From: Astragalus membranaceus | Lineage: Eukaryota > Streptophyta > Magnoliopsida > Fabales > Fabaceae | DNA length: 64,000 bases | NCBI GenBank assembly: GCA_039519185.1 | Contig: CM076846.1 | Location: forward strand, 75,558,818-75,622,817 | Direction of reading: 5' to 3' | Part shown: one piece after another, positions 9,694 to 21,610 of the stretch | Numbering within the stretch: position 1 is the first letter of the stretch | Layout of the letters: the number at the start of each line of letters is the position of its first letter | Made by a program: the position numbers and the translations under genes | Notes under the pieces: model-generated | Database searches by the model: none | What the model saw: only the letters and a program-made list of their open reading frames with translations | What the model was told of the DNA's origin: nothing

Positions 9694-10361
9694 TGTAACA
9701 CCCCAAAGTAATTAGCACATTTTGTATTGCTATTAATAGACATGGGATGAGCGAATGAATTATTATGTTTTAGACTACTGCGACTCTTATTTTGGTCTAT
9801 TTAATGTTAATTATATGCCTTTTATATGTCTTCATAGATGTTATGATTGAATAGAGCAATTTTATGTGTTAAGGTATTAATAGAGTTATTTAAGTATAGT
9901 GAAAAGAGGGGTGTTGTTAGTACTCTTTTGCTAATCGAATAGCCCAAGCCCAATAAAACATTAAAAATCTGGTACCATTGGAGCACATGCATGCACATGC
10001 ATGTGGTACAGTTGGAGCAGAACTCCCAACTTAAAAATCTGCCAATAAATAGTGGCATCAACAAGGCATAAGCCTTCAATTTAATTTGCCAGTCCAGGCC
10101 AACTTATTTGAGCATCAGCTCCAACTTGGAATGCTATGTATGTGACGCGATGTGAATGCCCCAACAATCATTAATAATAGTTACATAGCAATACAACAAC
10201 AAGAGGAATTCCACGTTGGCCATAGGCCTACAATTTAATATTTTGCCAATAAGTAGAGGCAATCCAACCAGATACGACATCACCTGCAAATTCGCCATTT
10301 TCGACAAAGTATACTACTTAACAAATTAACCAACATAAACTACAAACAAACGCATAGTTAT
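9694..10361. other. LTR-like unassigned DNA left of the chromovirus remnant
   Basis: Its first bases (TGTAACACCCCAA) look like an LTR start of the family at 45626. No coding sequence is present. It contains two CATGCATG motifs (about 9986-10002) and two similar TGCCAATAA(A/G)TAG segments (about 10041 and 10254). The right boundary is a short-homology junction with the chromovirus fragment. Confidence 0.4.
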
Positions 10362-10668
10362 ACCGCCAAATCTTTCGAATTTGCACGACGTGTTTCATGT
10401 GTCGCAACTTTAGAAGTATGTTTCGGATCCATCTCATGTGATCCATAGGGATGATGTAGAGGTGCGGGATAATCTCACTGTGGAGACGATGCCCGTACGG
10501 ATTGAGGATCGTGAAGTGAAAGTGCTTAGAGGCAAAGAGATTGCGCTGGTGAAAGTGGTTTGGCTAGGAGCTGCCGGTGAGAGTATGACTTGGGAGCTAG
10601 AGAGCAAGATGCGGGAGTCCTACCCAGAGTTGTTCGATCAGGTAAATTTCGAGGACGAAATATTCTAA
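10362..10668 (+). pseudogene. C-terminal integrase tail and chromodomain, orphan fragment
   Basis: The translation starts inside PPNLSNLHDVFHVSQL, the conserved end of chromovirus integrase, meets a TAG stop where the related copy has CGG, then continues as KYVSDPSHVIHRDD. A chromodomain-like segment follows (VRIEDREVKVLRGKEIALVKVVW ... SMTWELESKMRESYPELF) and ends in a natural TAA. Chromodomains are thought to steer integration to heterochromatin. Unlike the copy at 15640-15862, this chromodomain is in frame. A GTGGGGGAGAG polypurine tract follows directly, then LTR A. Confidence 0.75.
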
Positions 10669-10680
10669 GTGGGGGAGAGT

Positions 10681-13005
10681 TGTAACACCCTAAATATTTA
10701 ATTAATTTATTTAATTAAGTATTTAGGAATTTATTTTAATTAGTTGAATATAATTTAATTAATTAAAATTATATTAATTTTTATGTTGGTGGTATTAGGA
10801 AAAGGAGGCGCCACTTAAATGAACTTGGGCTTAAGTGAAAAGCCCAAGCCCATCATCCATAGGCTATGCGAAGTTGCTAAGCCAATGGGGTTAGGGTTTT
10901 GGTGTTGTCATTTTGCGAATTGAGAAAGGAGAATAGAGAGAGTGAGAGCGCCGTGGAGAAGAGAGGAGGAGAAGAGGTCGCGAAGTTCAAGGAGCTAAGG
11001 GACGTGATCCGTTGCTGTGGTTCTGTTCGTGACTGTCTCTAGGGCTTCCGTTCTTCAAATCCAAGGTAAGGGGAGTTCTATCTTTCTATATAATAGATGT
11101 TCATGATAGGTTGTAAGTTAGGGTTAGCCTAGATCTATCCATGTTCTTGATTTTGTGTGTAATTTCATGTTTGGTTAGTGATATATATGTGATCTTCATG
11201 ATTGGTGGCTGAAAAATCCCTTTGGTTGATGTTATGGGCGCCTAGGGCGCCATATGTTTGATTTTGTGTTGCTGGATTTTGTGCAGGATTTGGCGCCCCA
11301 TGGCTGGGCGCATGTTCCATTGTGTGTGCGTGTGTGTTGTGTGCGCATATGGGGTGTTTTGGGTGAAACTTCGAATTCTGGGCATATTTTACCGTGCCAT
11401 CTTTTGTATTTGCGTGCCCAAACTCAATTTTAAACATTTTGGCTCGAGTGGTTTTATTTTTGCACGTGTCATTTTGGAGTTGTCTCGGTGGGTGTTGCTT
11501 ATGTGCACCAATGTTGCTGCCTGCACCAGTTTTTGTGTTGCCGTTTCTGTCTAAGTGCTGGCGCCAATGTTGCTGCTTGCGCCAGTATCTGTGTTGCTGC
11601 CTGTGTCGAAGTGCTGAGACAGAAGCTGTCGAAGTGCTGAGACAGAAGCTGTCGAAGTGCTGAGACAGAAGCTATGAAGTGCTGAGACAGAAGCTGTCGA
11701 AGTGCTGAGACAGAAGCTGTCGAAGTGCTGAGACAGAAGCTGTCGAATTTGTTGAGACAGAAGCTGTCGAATTTGCCGAGACAGAAGCTGTCGAATTTGT
11801 TGAGACAGAAGCTGTCGAAGTGCTGAGACAGAAGCTGTCGAAGTGCTGAGACAGAAGCTGTCGAATTTGTTGAGACAGAAGCTGTCGAATTTGCCGAGAC
11901 AGAAGCTGTCGAATTTGCTGAGATAGAAGCTGTCGAATTTACTGTGTCTCAGTTTTGTCCCAAATTTGTTTTTGACGTATCTTTTGACTCGGGTGTCCGT
12001 TTTAAGTGCTTCAACGTGCGTTTCGAAGCTTGTTCAGTCCTCTACCTGTGTATGCTGCCTGTTTAGTTAAATGACGTTTTACCCTTAGTGGCTAATATTA
12101 TTGATGATGATGTGCAAATGACTGTTTTGCCCTTAGTGACTATTGTTTGTTTGATGACGTTTATGGATAAGCGACGATGAGGCCATAAAGGCTAAGCGAC
12201 GATGATAATAAGTGACGATGAAATATAGCGACGTTGTTGTATGTAATTATAAACTGACAAGTGCTGTGCCTCCTATTTGGCAAATTGGTAAGTGACGGGT
12301 CACGTAGTTGACTGTGATTGTGTGTTTGTGTGTGGTGCATGTCATAGTGTCTCATGTATTCCATGTGCATGAACCCAGCGACGATGAGGCCATAAAGGCT
12401 AAGCGACGATGATGAAAGGTACCTCATGCATATGCCCGCGAGTGGGTTGCATTTCATATAGTCACATGACATTGTGAGGAGTTGTTGTATTGACGTAATT
12501 GATGACTGTGATGTGGCTACTCTAGTGCTGTGACTTTGACTTATTGCTTATCATATGATTTATTATATGGATTGAATTGCACTCACCCTTCTGTTTGAAT
12601 GTTACCCCTATGCGGTAACGTGCAGGTGATCACGAGTGAAGACCTAGGTATCTTCACTAATTATGAGTCGGGTTGTCATGCTCTGATACGTAGCACTCAG
12701 GGGGGAAAACGAACTCGATGTTTTAAGACTATTTTGGTTGTTATATGTTATTTGATGGTTTTCTCTTATTTATACTTTCCGCTGCGTAGTTGGTTTTATT
12801 GATGTCACGGTTGTGGTGACGATGACTGATGCTTGAGTTTTTCCCCATTGGGGGCGTGTTACGTATTGCACATTTATTGACGTTGAAACTGTTTTAATGA
12901 AGTACGGTGTTTTGTTTGAAGTGTGTGTAACATTCCTTGCGATGAAAAGAAATTTTGAAACTCGGATTTTACAATTAAATTAACGGGTAGAAAAGGGGTG
13001 TTACA
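10681..13005 (+). repeat. LTR A of Tekay-1 (2325 bp)
   Basis: It starts TGTAACACCC directly after the polypurine tract and ends GGGGTGTTACA directly before the PBS. It contains GGCGCC-rich palindromes (about 11235-11310), a 14-unit hairpin minisatellite (11604-11945) and a module shared with other gypsy LTRs (12579-12708). Confidence 0.9.
11604..11945 (+). repeat. Minisatellite of GACAG-AAG-CTGTC hairpin units in LTR A
   Basis: Fourteen units of 22-24 bp each contain the inverted repeat GACAGAAGCTGTC (5-bp arms, 3-nt loop), except two slightly altered units. Two subtypes differ in the linker (gaagtgctg and gaatttgttg) and are interleaved. LTR B has eleven units. Confidence 0.9.
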
Positions 13006-13009
13006 TTAG

Positions 13010-13021
13010 TGGTATCAGAGC
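13010..13021 (+). other. Primer binding site of Tekay-1
   Basis: TGGTATCAGAGC lies four bases after the end of LTR A, complementary to the 3' end of initiator tRNA-Met. Confidence 0.9.
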
Positions 13022-13123
13022 AGTTCGGTCTCTCCGGCCAAGTTGTCCAGTCGTAGTGTCAACTGACAATGGTGTGTTGTCAGTTATATCTAATTGTTGT
13101 TTGTTTTGTAGCAAGTGAGTTGA

Positions 13124-15862
13124 AATGGCTGGGAGGATCGATGCTGCTGCTGTAGTCGGGCTGCTGCTGCTGTTGTTGGGCCGTTGCTGATTATTGTAGG
13201 AGGTTGTGTGTTGATTATAGGCAGCTGAATAAGGTGACCATTAAGAACAAGTATCCGCTTCCGAGGATCGACGATTTGATGGATCAGTTGGTGGGTGCCC
13301 GTGTTTTCAGCAAAATTGATTTGAGGTCCGGATATCATCAGATTAAAGTGAAGGATGAAGATGTTCAGAAGACAGCTTTCAGGACAAGGTATGAGCAGTA
13401 TGAATATTCAGTGATGCCGTTCAGTGTGACCAATGCACCTGGTGTATTTATGGAATATATGAATCGTATTTTCCATAATTACCTAGATCGGTTTGTGGTG
13501 ATCTTCATAGATGACATTCTAGTTTATTCTAAGTCGGAGGAAGAGCATGCTGAGCACCTGAAGACAGTATTGGAAGTTCTGAAAGAGAAAAAGTTGTATG
13601 CTAAGTTATCAAAGTGTGAGTTCTGGCTGAAAGAGGTGAGTTTCCTTGGGCACGTGATTTCTGGTAATGGTATTGCGGTTGATCCGGCAAAAGTGGAAGC
13701 AGTGTTTGAGTGGGAGGCTCCGAAGTCCGCAACAGAGATCAGAAGCTATTTGGGTTTGGCTGGGTACTACAGGAGGTTCATCGAGGGTTTTTCCAAGTTG
13801 GTCCTTCCGTTGACTCAGTTGACCTGTAAGGGTAAAGTTTTCGTTTGGGATGCTCGGTGTGAGGAAAGTTTTATGGAACTGAAGGAGAGATTGACAACGT
13901 CGCCTGTTTTGACGTTGCCTAATCCGGACGAACCGTTTGTTGTATATTGTGACGCTTCGAAGATGGGTCTTGGTGGTGTGCTGATGCAAGATGGGAAAGT
14001 CGTTGCGTATGCGTCGAGGCAGTTGCGGGTTCATGAGAAAAATTACCCTACACATGATTTGGAATTGGCTGCTGTGGTATTTGTGCTTAAGATTTGGAGG
14101 CACTATCTTTATGGTTCGAGGTTTAAGGTGTTCAGTGATCATAAGAGTCTGAAATATCTGTTTGATCAGAAGGAGTTGAATATGAGACAGCGTCGGTGGT
14201 TGGAGCTCTTGAAGGATTACGACTTCGGTTTGAATTATCATCCCGGCAAGGCTAATGTCGTGGCTGACGCTTTAAGCCGGAAGTCTCTGCATATGTCGGC
14301 AATGATGGTGAAGGAATTAGAGTTGATTGAGGAATTCCGAGATTTGAGTTTGGTTTGTAGAATGACACCACGTAGTGTCAAGCTGGGAATGTTAAAGATC
14401 GATAATGACTTTCTGGGCAGCATCAGAGAGGCTTAGAAGTCAGATGTCAAATTGGTAGATTTAATGAATGGGGTTGGTCAGTCTGAAGATGAAGATTTCA
14501 AATTGGATTCTCGTGGTGTGTTGAGGTTCCGGGGTAGGATCTGTGTTCCAGACGATGCGGAGATGAGAAAGGCAATTTTGGAGGAGGGTCACTGTAGCAA
14601 GTTGAGTATCCATCTTGGAGCAACAAAAATGTATCAAGATATGAAAAAGATGTTTTGGTGGTATGGTATGAAGAGAGATGTGGCACAGTTTGTGTATGCC
14701 TGTTTGACCTGTCAAAAGTCGAAGGTTGAGCATCAGAAGCCTGTAGGGTTGATGCAACCGTTGGAAGTTCCAGAGTGGAAGTGGGATAGCATTGCGATGG
14801 ACTTTGTGACGGGGTTGCCGAATACAGTTAGGGGTCATGACGCTACTTGGGTGATCGTTGATAGGTTAACGAAGTCTGCTCACTTTGTTCCTATTAATGT
14901 CACTTATCCGGTGTCGAGGTTGGCAGAGGTCTATGTCAAAGAAATTGTGAAGTTGCACGGTGTTTCGAAGAGTATTGTGTCAGATAGGGATCCGAGATTC
15001 TCTTCTGAGTTTTGGACGGGTTTGCAGAAGGAATTGGGTTCAAAGTTGAAAATGAGTTCGGCATATCATCCTTAGACAGATGGTCAGTCAGAGAGGACAA
15101 TTCAGTCGTTAGAAGATTTGTTGAGGGCTTGTGTCTTAGAACAAGGTGGTTCATGGGATTCCTACCTTGCGTTGATTGAATTTACCTATAACAACAGTTA
15201 CCATTCCAGTATCGGGATGGCACCTTTTGAAGCCTTGTATGGTCGAAAGTGTAGAACGCCGTTGTGTTGGTATGAGTTGGGGGAGAGTGTAGTGTTGGGA
15301 CCGGAGATTGTCCGGGAGACTACAGAGAAAATCAAGATGATCCGTGTAAAGATGAAGGCTTCGCAAAGTCGTCAGAAGAGTTATCATGACAAGCGGAGAA
15401 AAGATTTAGAGTTTCAGGAGGGTGAGCATGTGTTTTTGAGGGTTTCCCCAATTACCGGTGTTGGTCGAGCGTTGAAATCGAAGAAGCTCACTCCTCGCTT
15501 TGTTGGTCCTTATCAGATTTCTGAGAGAATCGGAAATGTGGCTTATAGGGTGGCTTCACCGCCAAATCTTTCGAATTTGCACGACGTGTTTCATGTGTCG
15601 CAACTTCGGAAGTATGTTTCGGATCCATCTCATGTGATCCATAGGGATGATGTAGAGGTGCGGGATAATCTCACTGTGGAGACGATGCCCGTACGGATTG
15701 AGGATCGTGAAGTGAAAGTGCTTAGAGGCAAAGAGATTGCGCTGGTGAAAGTGGTTTGGCTAGGAGCTGCCGGTGAGAGTATGACTTGGAGCTAGAGAGC
15801 AAGATGCGGGAGTCCTACCCAGAGTTGTTCGATCAGGTAAATTTCGAGGATGAAATATTCTA
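13124..15862 (+). pseudogene. Tekay-1 gag-pol, internally deleted: RT, RNase H, integrase, chromodomain
   Basis: An ATG (MAGRIDAAAV) at 13124 matches the start of Gag, but within about 75 bp the sequence jumps into RT, so the rest of gag and protease are lost. From 13199 the frame shows RLCVDYRQLNK, motif A FSKIDLRSGY with its Asp, FIDDILVYSK, an RNase H (VVYCDASKMG), and an integrase with a CLTC zinc pair and DFVTG, SDRDP and SERT blocks. TAG stops interrupt it at 14434-14436 and 15073-15075, each where the related long ORF has CAG. A one-base deletion near 15788 shifts the chromodomain out of frame (MTWS then stop). Not functional. Confidence 0.9.
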
Positions 15863-15875
15863 AGTGGGGGAGAGT

Positions 15876-18138
15876 TGTAACACCCTAAATATTTAATTAA
15901 TTTATTTAATTAAGTATTTAGGAATTTATTTTAATTAGTTGAATATAATTTAATTAATTAAGATTATATTAATTTTTATGTTGGTGGTATTAGGAAAAGG
16001 AGGCACCACTTAAATGAACTTGGGCTTAAGTGAAAAACCCAAGCCCATGATCCATAGGCTATGCGAAGTTGCTAAGCCATTGGGGTTAGGGTTTTGGTGT
16101 TGTCATTTTGCGAATTGAGAAAGGAGAATAGAGAGAGTGAGAGCACCGTGGAGAAGAGAGGAGGAGAAGAGGTCGTGAAGTTCAAGGAGCTAAGGGACGT
16201 GATCTGTTGCTGTGGTTCTGTTCGTGACTGTCTCTAGGGCTTCCGTTCTTCAAATCCAAGGTAAGGGGAGTTCTATCTTTCTATATAATAGATGTTCATG
16301 ATAGGTTGTAAGTTAGGGTTAGCCTAGATCTATCCATGTTCTTGATTTTGTGTGTAATTTCATGTTTGGTTAGTGATATATATGTGATCTTCATGATTGG
16401 TGGCTGAAAAATCCCTTTGGTTGATGTTATGGGCGCCTAGGGCGCCATATGTTTGATTTTGTGTTGCTGGATTTTGTGCAGGATTTGGCGCCCCATGGCT
16501 GGCCGCATGTTCCATTGTGTGTGCGTGTGTGTTGTGTGCGCATATGGGGTGTTTTGGGTGAAACTTCGAATTCTGGGCATATTTAACCGTGCCATCTTTT
16601 GTATTTGTGTGCCCAAATTCAATTTTAAACATTTTGGCTCGAGTGGTTTTATTTTTGCACGTGTCATTTTGGAGTTGTCTCGGTGGGTGTTGCTTATGTG
16701 CGCCAATGTTGCTGCCTGCGCCAGTTTTTGTGTTGCCGTTTCTGTCTAAGTGCTGGCGCCAATGTTGCTGCTTGCGCCAGTATCTGTGTTGCTGCCTGTG
16801 TCGAAGTGCTGAGACAGAAGCTGTCGAAGTGCTGAGACAGAAGCTGTCGAAGTGCTGAAACAGAAGCTGTCGAATTTGTTGAGACAGAAGCTGTCGAATT
16901 TGTCGAGACAGAAGCTGTCGAATTCGCTGAGACAGAAGCTGTCGAAGTGCTGAGACAGAAGCTGTCGAAGTGCTGAGACAGAAGCTGTCGAATTTGTTGA
17001 GACAGAAGCTGTCGAATTTGCCGAGACAGAAGCTGTCGAATTTGCTGAGATAGAAGCTGTCGAATTTACTGTGTCTCAGTTTTGTCCCAAATTTGTTTTT
17101 GACGTATCTTTTGACTCGGGTGTCCGTTTTAAGTGCTTCAACGTGCGTTTCGAAGCTTGTTCAGTCCTCTACCTGTGTATGCTGCCTGTTTAGGTAAATG
17201 ACGTTTTACCCTTAGTGGCTAATATTATTGATGATGGTGTGCAAATGACTGTTTTGCCCTTAGTGACTATTGTTTGTTTGATTACGTTTATGGATAAGCG
17301 ACGATGAGGCCATAAAGGCTAAGCGACGATGATAATAAGTGACGATGAAATATAGCGACGTTGTTGTATGTAATTATAAACTGACAGGTGCCGTGCCTCC
17401 TATTTGGCAAATTGGTAAGTGACGGGTCACATAGTTGACTGTGATTGTGTGTTTGGGTGTGGTGCATGTCATAGTGTCTCATGTATTCCATATGCATGAA
17501 CCCAGCGACGATGAGGCCATAAAGGCTAAGCGACGATGAGGCCATAAAGGCTAAGCGACGATGATGAAAGGTACCTCATGCATATGCCCGCGAGTGGGTT
17601 GCATTTCATATAGTCACATGACATTGTGAGGAGTTGTTGTATTGACGTAATTGATGACTGTGATGTGGCTACTCTAGTGCTGTGACTTTGACTTATTTCT
17701 TATCATATGATTTATTATATGGAATGAATTGGACTCACCCTTCTGTTTGAATGTTACCCCTATGCGGTAACGTGCAAGTGATCACGAGTGAAGACCTAGG
17801 TATCTTCACTAATTATGAGTCGGGTCGTCATGCTCTGATACGTAGCACTCAGGGGGGAAAACGAACTCGATGTTTTAAGACTATTTTGGTTGTTATATGT
17901 TATTTGATGGTTTTCTCTTATTTATACTTTCCGCTGCGTAGTTGGTTTTATTGATGTCACGGTTGTGGTGACGATGACTGATGCTTGAGTTTTTCCCCAT
18001 TGGGGGCGTGTTACGTATTGCACATTTATTGACGTTGAAACTGTTTTATTGAAGTACGGTGTTTTGTTTGAAGTGTGTGTAACATTCCTTGCGATGAAAA
18101 GAAATTTTGAAACTCTGATTTTACAATTAAATTAATGG
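15876..18138 (+). repeat. LTR B of Tekay-1, 3' end missing
   Basis: It matches LTR A from its TGTAACACCC start but stops matching at about 18138, losing the final stretch with GGGGTGTTACA. It has eleven hairpin minisatellite units (about 16799-17062) against fourteen in LTR A, and one extra copy of a GCGACGATGAGGCCATAAAG segment (about 17505-17555). Confidence 0.85.
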
Positions 18139-19031
18139 GACGCCAATCAGTGAGGGTTCAAAATGTGATGTAAGCAATTAACAAGGTATGGCACATGATT
18201 GAATTGAAACATAATGACTTCACGACATGATAGCTGCTACTTGAATTCAACTCAAGGTAAACTGCATTTTGTTGGTCCCAATTCTATAACACTGAAATAA
18301 CTGATCCTACGCGTTTAAGGTTGGCTCCAAAGGGAGAATCTTCAGTTGTTCCAAGCAACCATGGGTGGAACATGGTTGAGACCTGCGAGAGAGGAGGGTC
18401 TTGGTTCGATGTTCATAGTGTGATTTGTCACTGTTGTGTGCTGGTTTCGTTGTGGTGGAGCAACACGCCAGAAATCATGAGCCACAGAGATGAGCAACAT
18501 AGAGGCGTTGCAGCACCGAGGTGATTCGCGAGAGAGGGAGGACGTGGTGGCTATGGAGTTTCACGCTAGACGGAGACCGTTAGAACTCGTGGTAGAGGCT
18601 GAAATCAGTTGAACGGATGTCGGAGTGGGACTCAGCGCGTAATTTCGTGTGGATAGGTGAAGTTTGGGGGTCGGTCGTGGCTTGAGGGAGAAAACGCGTG
18701 GGGTGAATGAAGCTCAACCAGGGTTTCATGAGTTGCAGATCCAGGGAAGAAGGAGAAGAGCTGGAGCGGGTCGGGTTGGGCCTAGGTCGCACATTGTGGA
18801 ATGCTCTGCGCGTGGGTTGGGCTGCTTAGGTGATGCAGTAAGTGACAAGGGGTGCTGGTAGCAGAAAACAGGGTGCTGTATAATTAAAAAAACTTGGCTG
18901 TGTTTTAAAAGACCCAAAATCCATTTTAATTCGTTTTTAAAGCCCAATATCACTACAACTATTATTTTAACACCACAATAGCCCAAAATAATTTTTAAAA
19001 CAGATGACATCTAAAATACTGATATTTATAA

Positions 19032-19073
<42 letters not shown>

Positions 19074-19235
19074 ACAATTATGTATTACAAGTAACATATA
19101 AAAATATATTAAATATGATTTCAACCAATTTTAATGACTCAAACACAAAATACTTTAATCGTATCAATCATAATAATTCATAGAACTAGAACATACTAAA
19201 AAAAAATCACAACGAACGAAAATCGGGGTGTTACA
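18139..19235 (-). other. Unassigned LTR-like sequence, probably minus orientation
   Basis: The minus strand begins TGTAACACCCCG at 19235, a typical gypsy LTR start, then runs through AT-rich DNA with a TA microsatellite (about 19036-19071) into a GC-richer stretch resembling a transcribed leader. There is no ORF with recognisable homology. It may be part of an LTR split from 9694-10361 by Tekay-1. Confidence 0.4.
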
Positions 19236-21475
19236 CATGTTGATGGAGTGGCTAGGGATTTGAGTTGTAGAGTTGCATGTCATGTTTATGTGAAATAGAA
19301 GCTTCGGTTTGTTCTCAATGGTGTGAAGAAGTTTTTAAGCATGGATATTGAAGTTAGAGAATGGATTTAATCTCTAGCTTCGTGGTCTACGAAGCTAGAG
19401 AGGAAAGCTTAAAGTTGTTCAAAATCCTTCCCAAAAACATTTTTGGTTTCACCTTTTTATTTTTTTTACAGTCCCAAATTTCTTCAATTTCTACTCATAT
19501 TTGGAGCTGGAAGTTTAACTAATGACTAGAAGAAGTATAATGCCTTAATATTGAAGTTGTTGATGAGTGAAATGGTGTCAAATTCGAGGAGAAATGAGGT
19601 CTTGAAGAAAAACAACGATTGCTGGAAATTCTGCAGCAAATCCGTAGAACAGCCTCGGGTATTTTCTTTGTAACTCATTGTACAGACCTCCTTTGAAGTT
19701 CATTTTTTATTCTTTAGAAACTAGATACAAAACCCTTCAAAAGAGGCACAAGAATCACATGATTTCAGTAAGTATTGAGGGAGAAATCGTACTTACAAAT
19801 ATGGTTTTGAAATTGTGAGATTTCTGAGCTAGTCACTTTACTTTGGTCATACCTCCCTAAGTACTTATTGTTTGAGCTTGGAACCCGAACCCTTAAAAAC
19901 TAGACAAAATTACCTTCATGTTAGGCATTTGGTTTGACGGTTTTGGTTAGCAATGGAATTAGTTATGCCTGTTGCAAAACTACCTACAGATGCTGTCAAA
20001 AACAGAAAATGGAAATCACTCTCCGTCATTCATTTCAAATATATTGCACACGGAATACAAGTCAAGAACTGAAGTCGGGAGGTTGTTTGTGAACTAGGAA
20101 CCTATAAGATGGTAGAGTTGGAGAAAGTTATTGATGAATTGGAGTTAGTGGAAGACCAACTCCATTAGGGAACAACACGATAGGTGAGTTCTTTCACCTT
20201 AGGTTTTGTTGAAGATTGTGATTGTGTGGTTTTCCGAAAAAGGAACTAATGCATGTGGTTTACTAAATGTCTTTGATGACTTTGTTGATATTTTGATGAA
20301 TGTTCTGAAATGTGGTAGACATGTTGTGTTCTTTGTTGCTCAAAAAAAGAATATGAATTATAGTGTATTGATGGATGATTGGCTTGTTTGATTTTCATTG
20401 ATACCCTAAGTATTGTGTGGTAAGTTAGGGACACACTGGAATAGAATTTGGTGCAAAAAGGAAGAATTTCATTCATGAAAAACAGAATTTTTGAACTGCA
20501 CAGGGGGCCCGGACTGTGCGCCCTGGAGCCCGATCCGTGCGAGAGTCACTAAAGTTGTGACTTGTTCACTCGCTAGGAGGCTCGAACCGTGCGGCAGGAA
20601 AGCCTGGTCTGTGCGCCCCATTCTGGTACCCCATCAAAATTGGCTTAATTTCCACTCTTTCTTTACACCAACCCTTATCCAAGACCATATAATTATATTG
20701 AAGTTTGTTTGACATGTTGTTATTAAGGTTTTAATGTTGTGGTTTATAGTTCGATTGTATAATGTTTTAACGAGAGGGAAAAGGTCCTAAGAGTCTAAGT
20801 AATTACACAAAACACCATGGGGATGACGATCCCAAGATAAGAGCATACTTGGTGAAGGGAAGTCATGAGCCCTAAGCCAAGGCCCAGAATAAGTTGACTC
20901 CGCAATAGCTATTGTCAGGTGGGTTCTCCGGGGGAATCGTGTAGTGATTGTCCGGGGTTGTGCTAAGACTAGAGAATAGATAAGTAAAACACTAAGAGTA
21001 TAAGGTAAGGGGTCTCGAAAGAATTCACTGACATTGTATCTCATTGTATATGTTGTGGTGTTTTTCAGATAAGCAGGGCACGACCAAAAAAATAGAAAAG
21101 ACTAGTCGCTGAACTGGGCTACACGAGCTTAAAGGATCCTTAAGGGTCATGATTATGTTGCTTAGTCTACCCAAGATATGTAATATGAAATAGTATGAGA
21201 CTTTAACTTTCGAATGTTGTAATCGAAGTTTTAGTTAGTTCGAGAACTGTACTTCTGGATATTGAGCAATAGTCGTATGATTAACTTACGAAAACCGTTT
21301 TCAATTATGTCATTAAGTTTTTCCTTTTGGTATTTTTACCTTATGGAACCCTAAAGAGATGGTTTATTCCATAAAGATAAGTCATGTTCAATTCCTTAAG
21401 TAGGTTCGCAACTCTGATTTTTATTGAAATGGTTAAAATTATGGATTTATGATGTCTAAATCTTAGGATGTTACC
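19236..21475 (+). repeat. LTR of the TGTAACAYCC family (third gypsy-like LTR family), 3' part
   Basis: It shares collinear landmarks with 45626-48245: an AAATTCTGCARC segment, a GC-rich block with TGTGCGCC/CCGTGCG motifs (20497-20620), AGTCATGAGCCCTA, and GGGGTCTCGAWAGAAYTCACTGA before a TTTTTCAGA stretch. It ends GGATGTTACC. No coding sequence was seen. It is likely a solo LTR or LTR fragment. Confidence 0.55.
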
Positions 21476-21610
21476 CACTGCACCAAACATAGCTTCATCG
21501 ATGCTAGACTCTACCTGAAAAAGGTGTAGCCTGTCCAGTAGGCTCTACCCCAACATTTTAAGTCTGAACCCTTCCCTGGTCCACTCATAGCCCCTTGGTA
21601 TTGTGATGGA

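Larger units (their letters stand above)
10362..18138 (+). mobile_element. Tekay-1: truncated tandem of a Tekay/Del-like chromovirus (internal tail, LTR A, internal, LTR B)
   Basis: The order on the plus strand is: the last part of pol plus PPT (10362-10680), LTR A (10681-13005), PBS and an internally deleted gag-pol (13006-15875), then LTR B (15876-18138). The 10362-10680 tail is nearly identical to 15554-15875, so this is the remains of LTR-internal-LTR-internal-LTR with its left part lost. LTR B lacks the last bases of LTR A. Lineage is judged from the chromodomain, the TGTAACACCC start and the GTGGGGGAGAGTT polypurine tract. Confidence 0.8.
9694..21475. mobile_element. Composite insertion block in Tat-1 between protease and RT
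   Basis: The Tat-1 frame stops at 21481 (AMFGAV) and resumes at 9693 (MYEDNELQ). The flanking pentamers CATTG (9689-9693) and CACTG (21476-21480) differ by one base, as an old target duplication would. The block begins TGTAACACC and ends GGATGTTACC, close to the LTR ends TGTAACAYCC and GGATGTTACA of the family seen at 45626. It contains the chromovirus remnant 10362-18138 and other LTR-like DNA. I cannot fully order the insertions; a second LTR end (ggggtgttaca) at 19225-19235 shows that at least one more element is involved. Confidence 0.5.

Noticed and set aside
13609..14241. 210-aa minus-strand ORF
   Set aside because: It is antisense to the Tekay-1 RT/RNase H, whose family motifs are clear on the plus strand.
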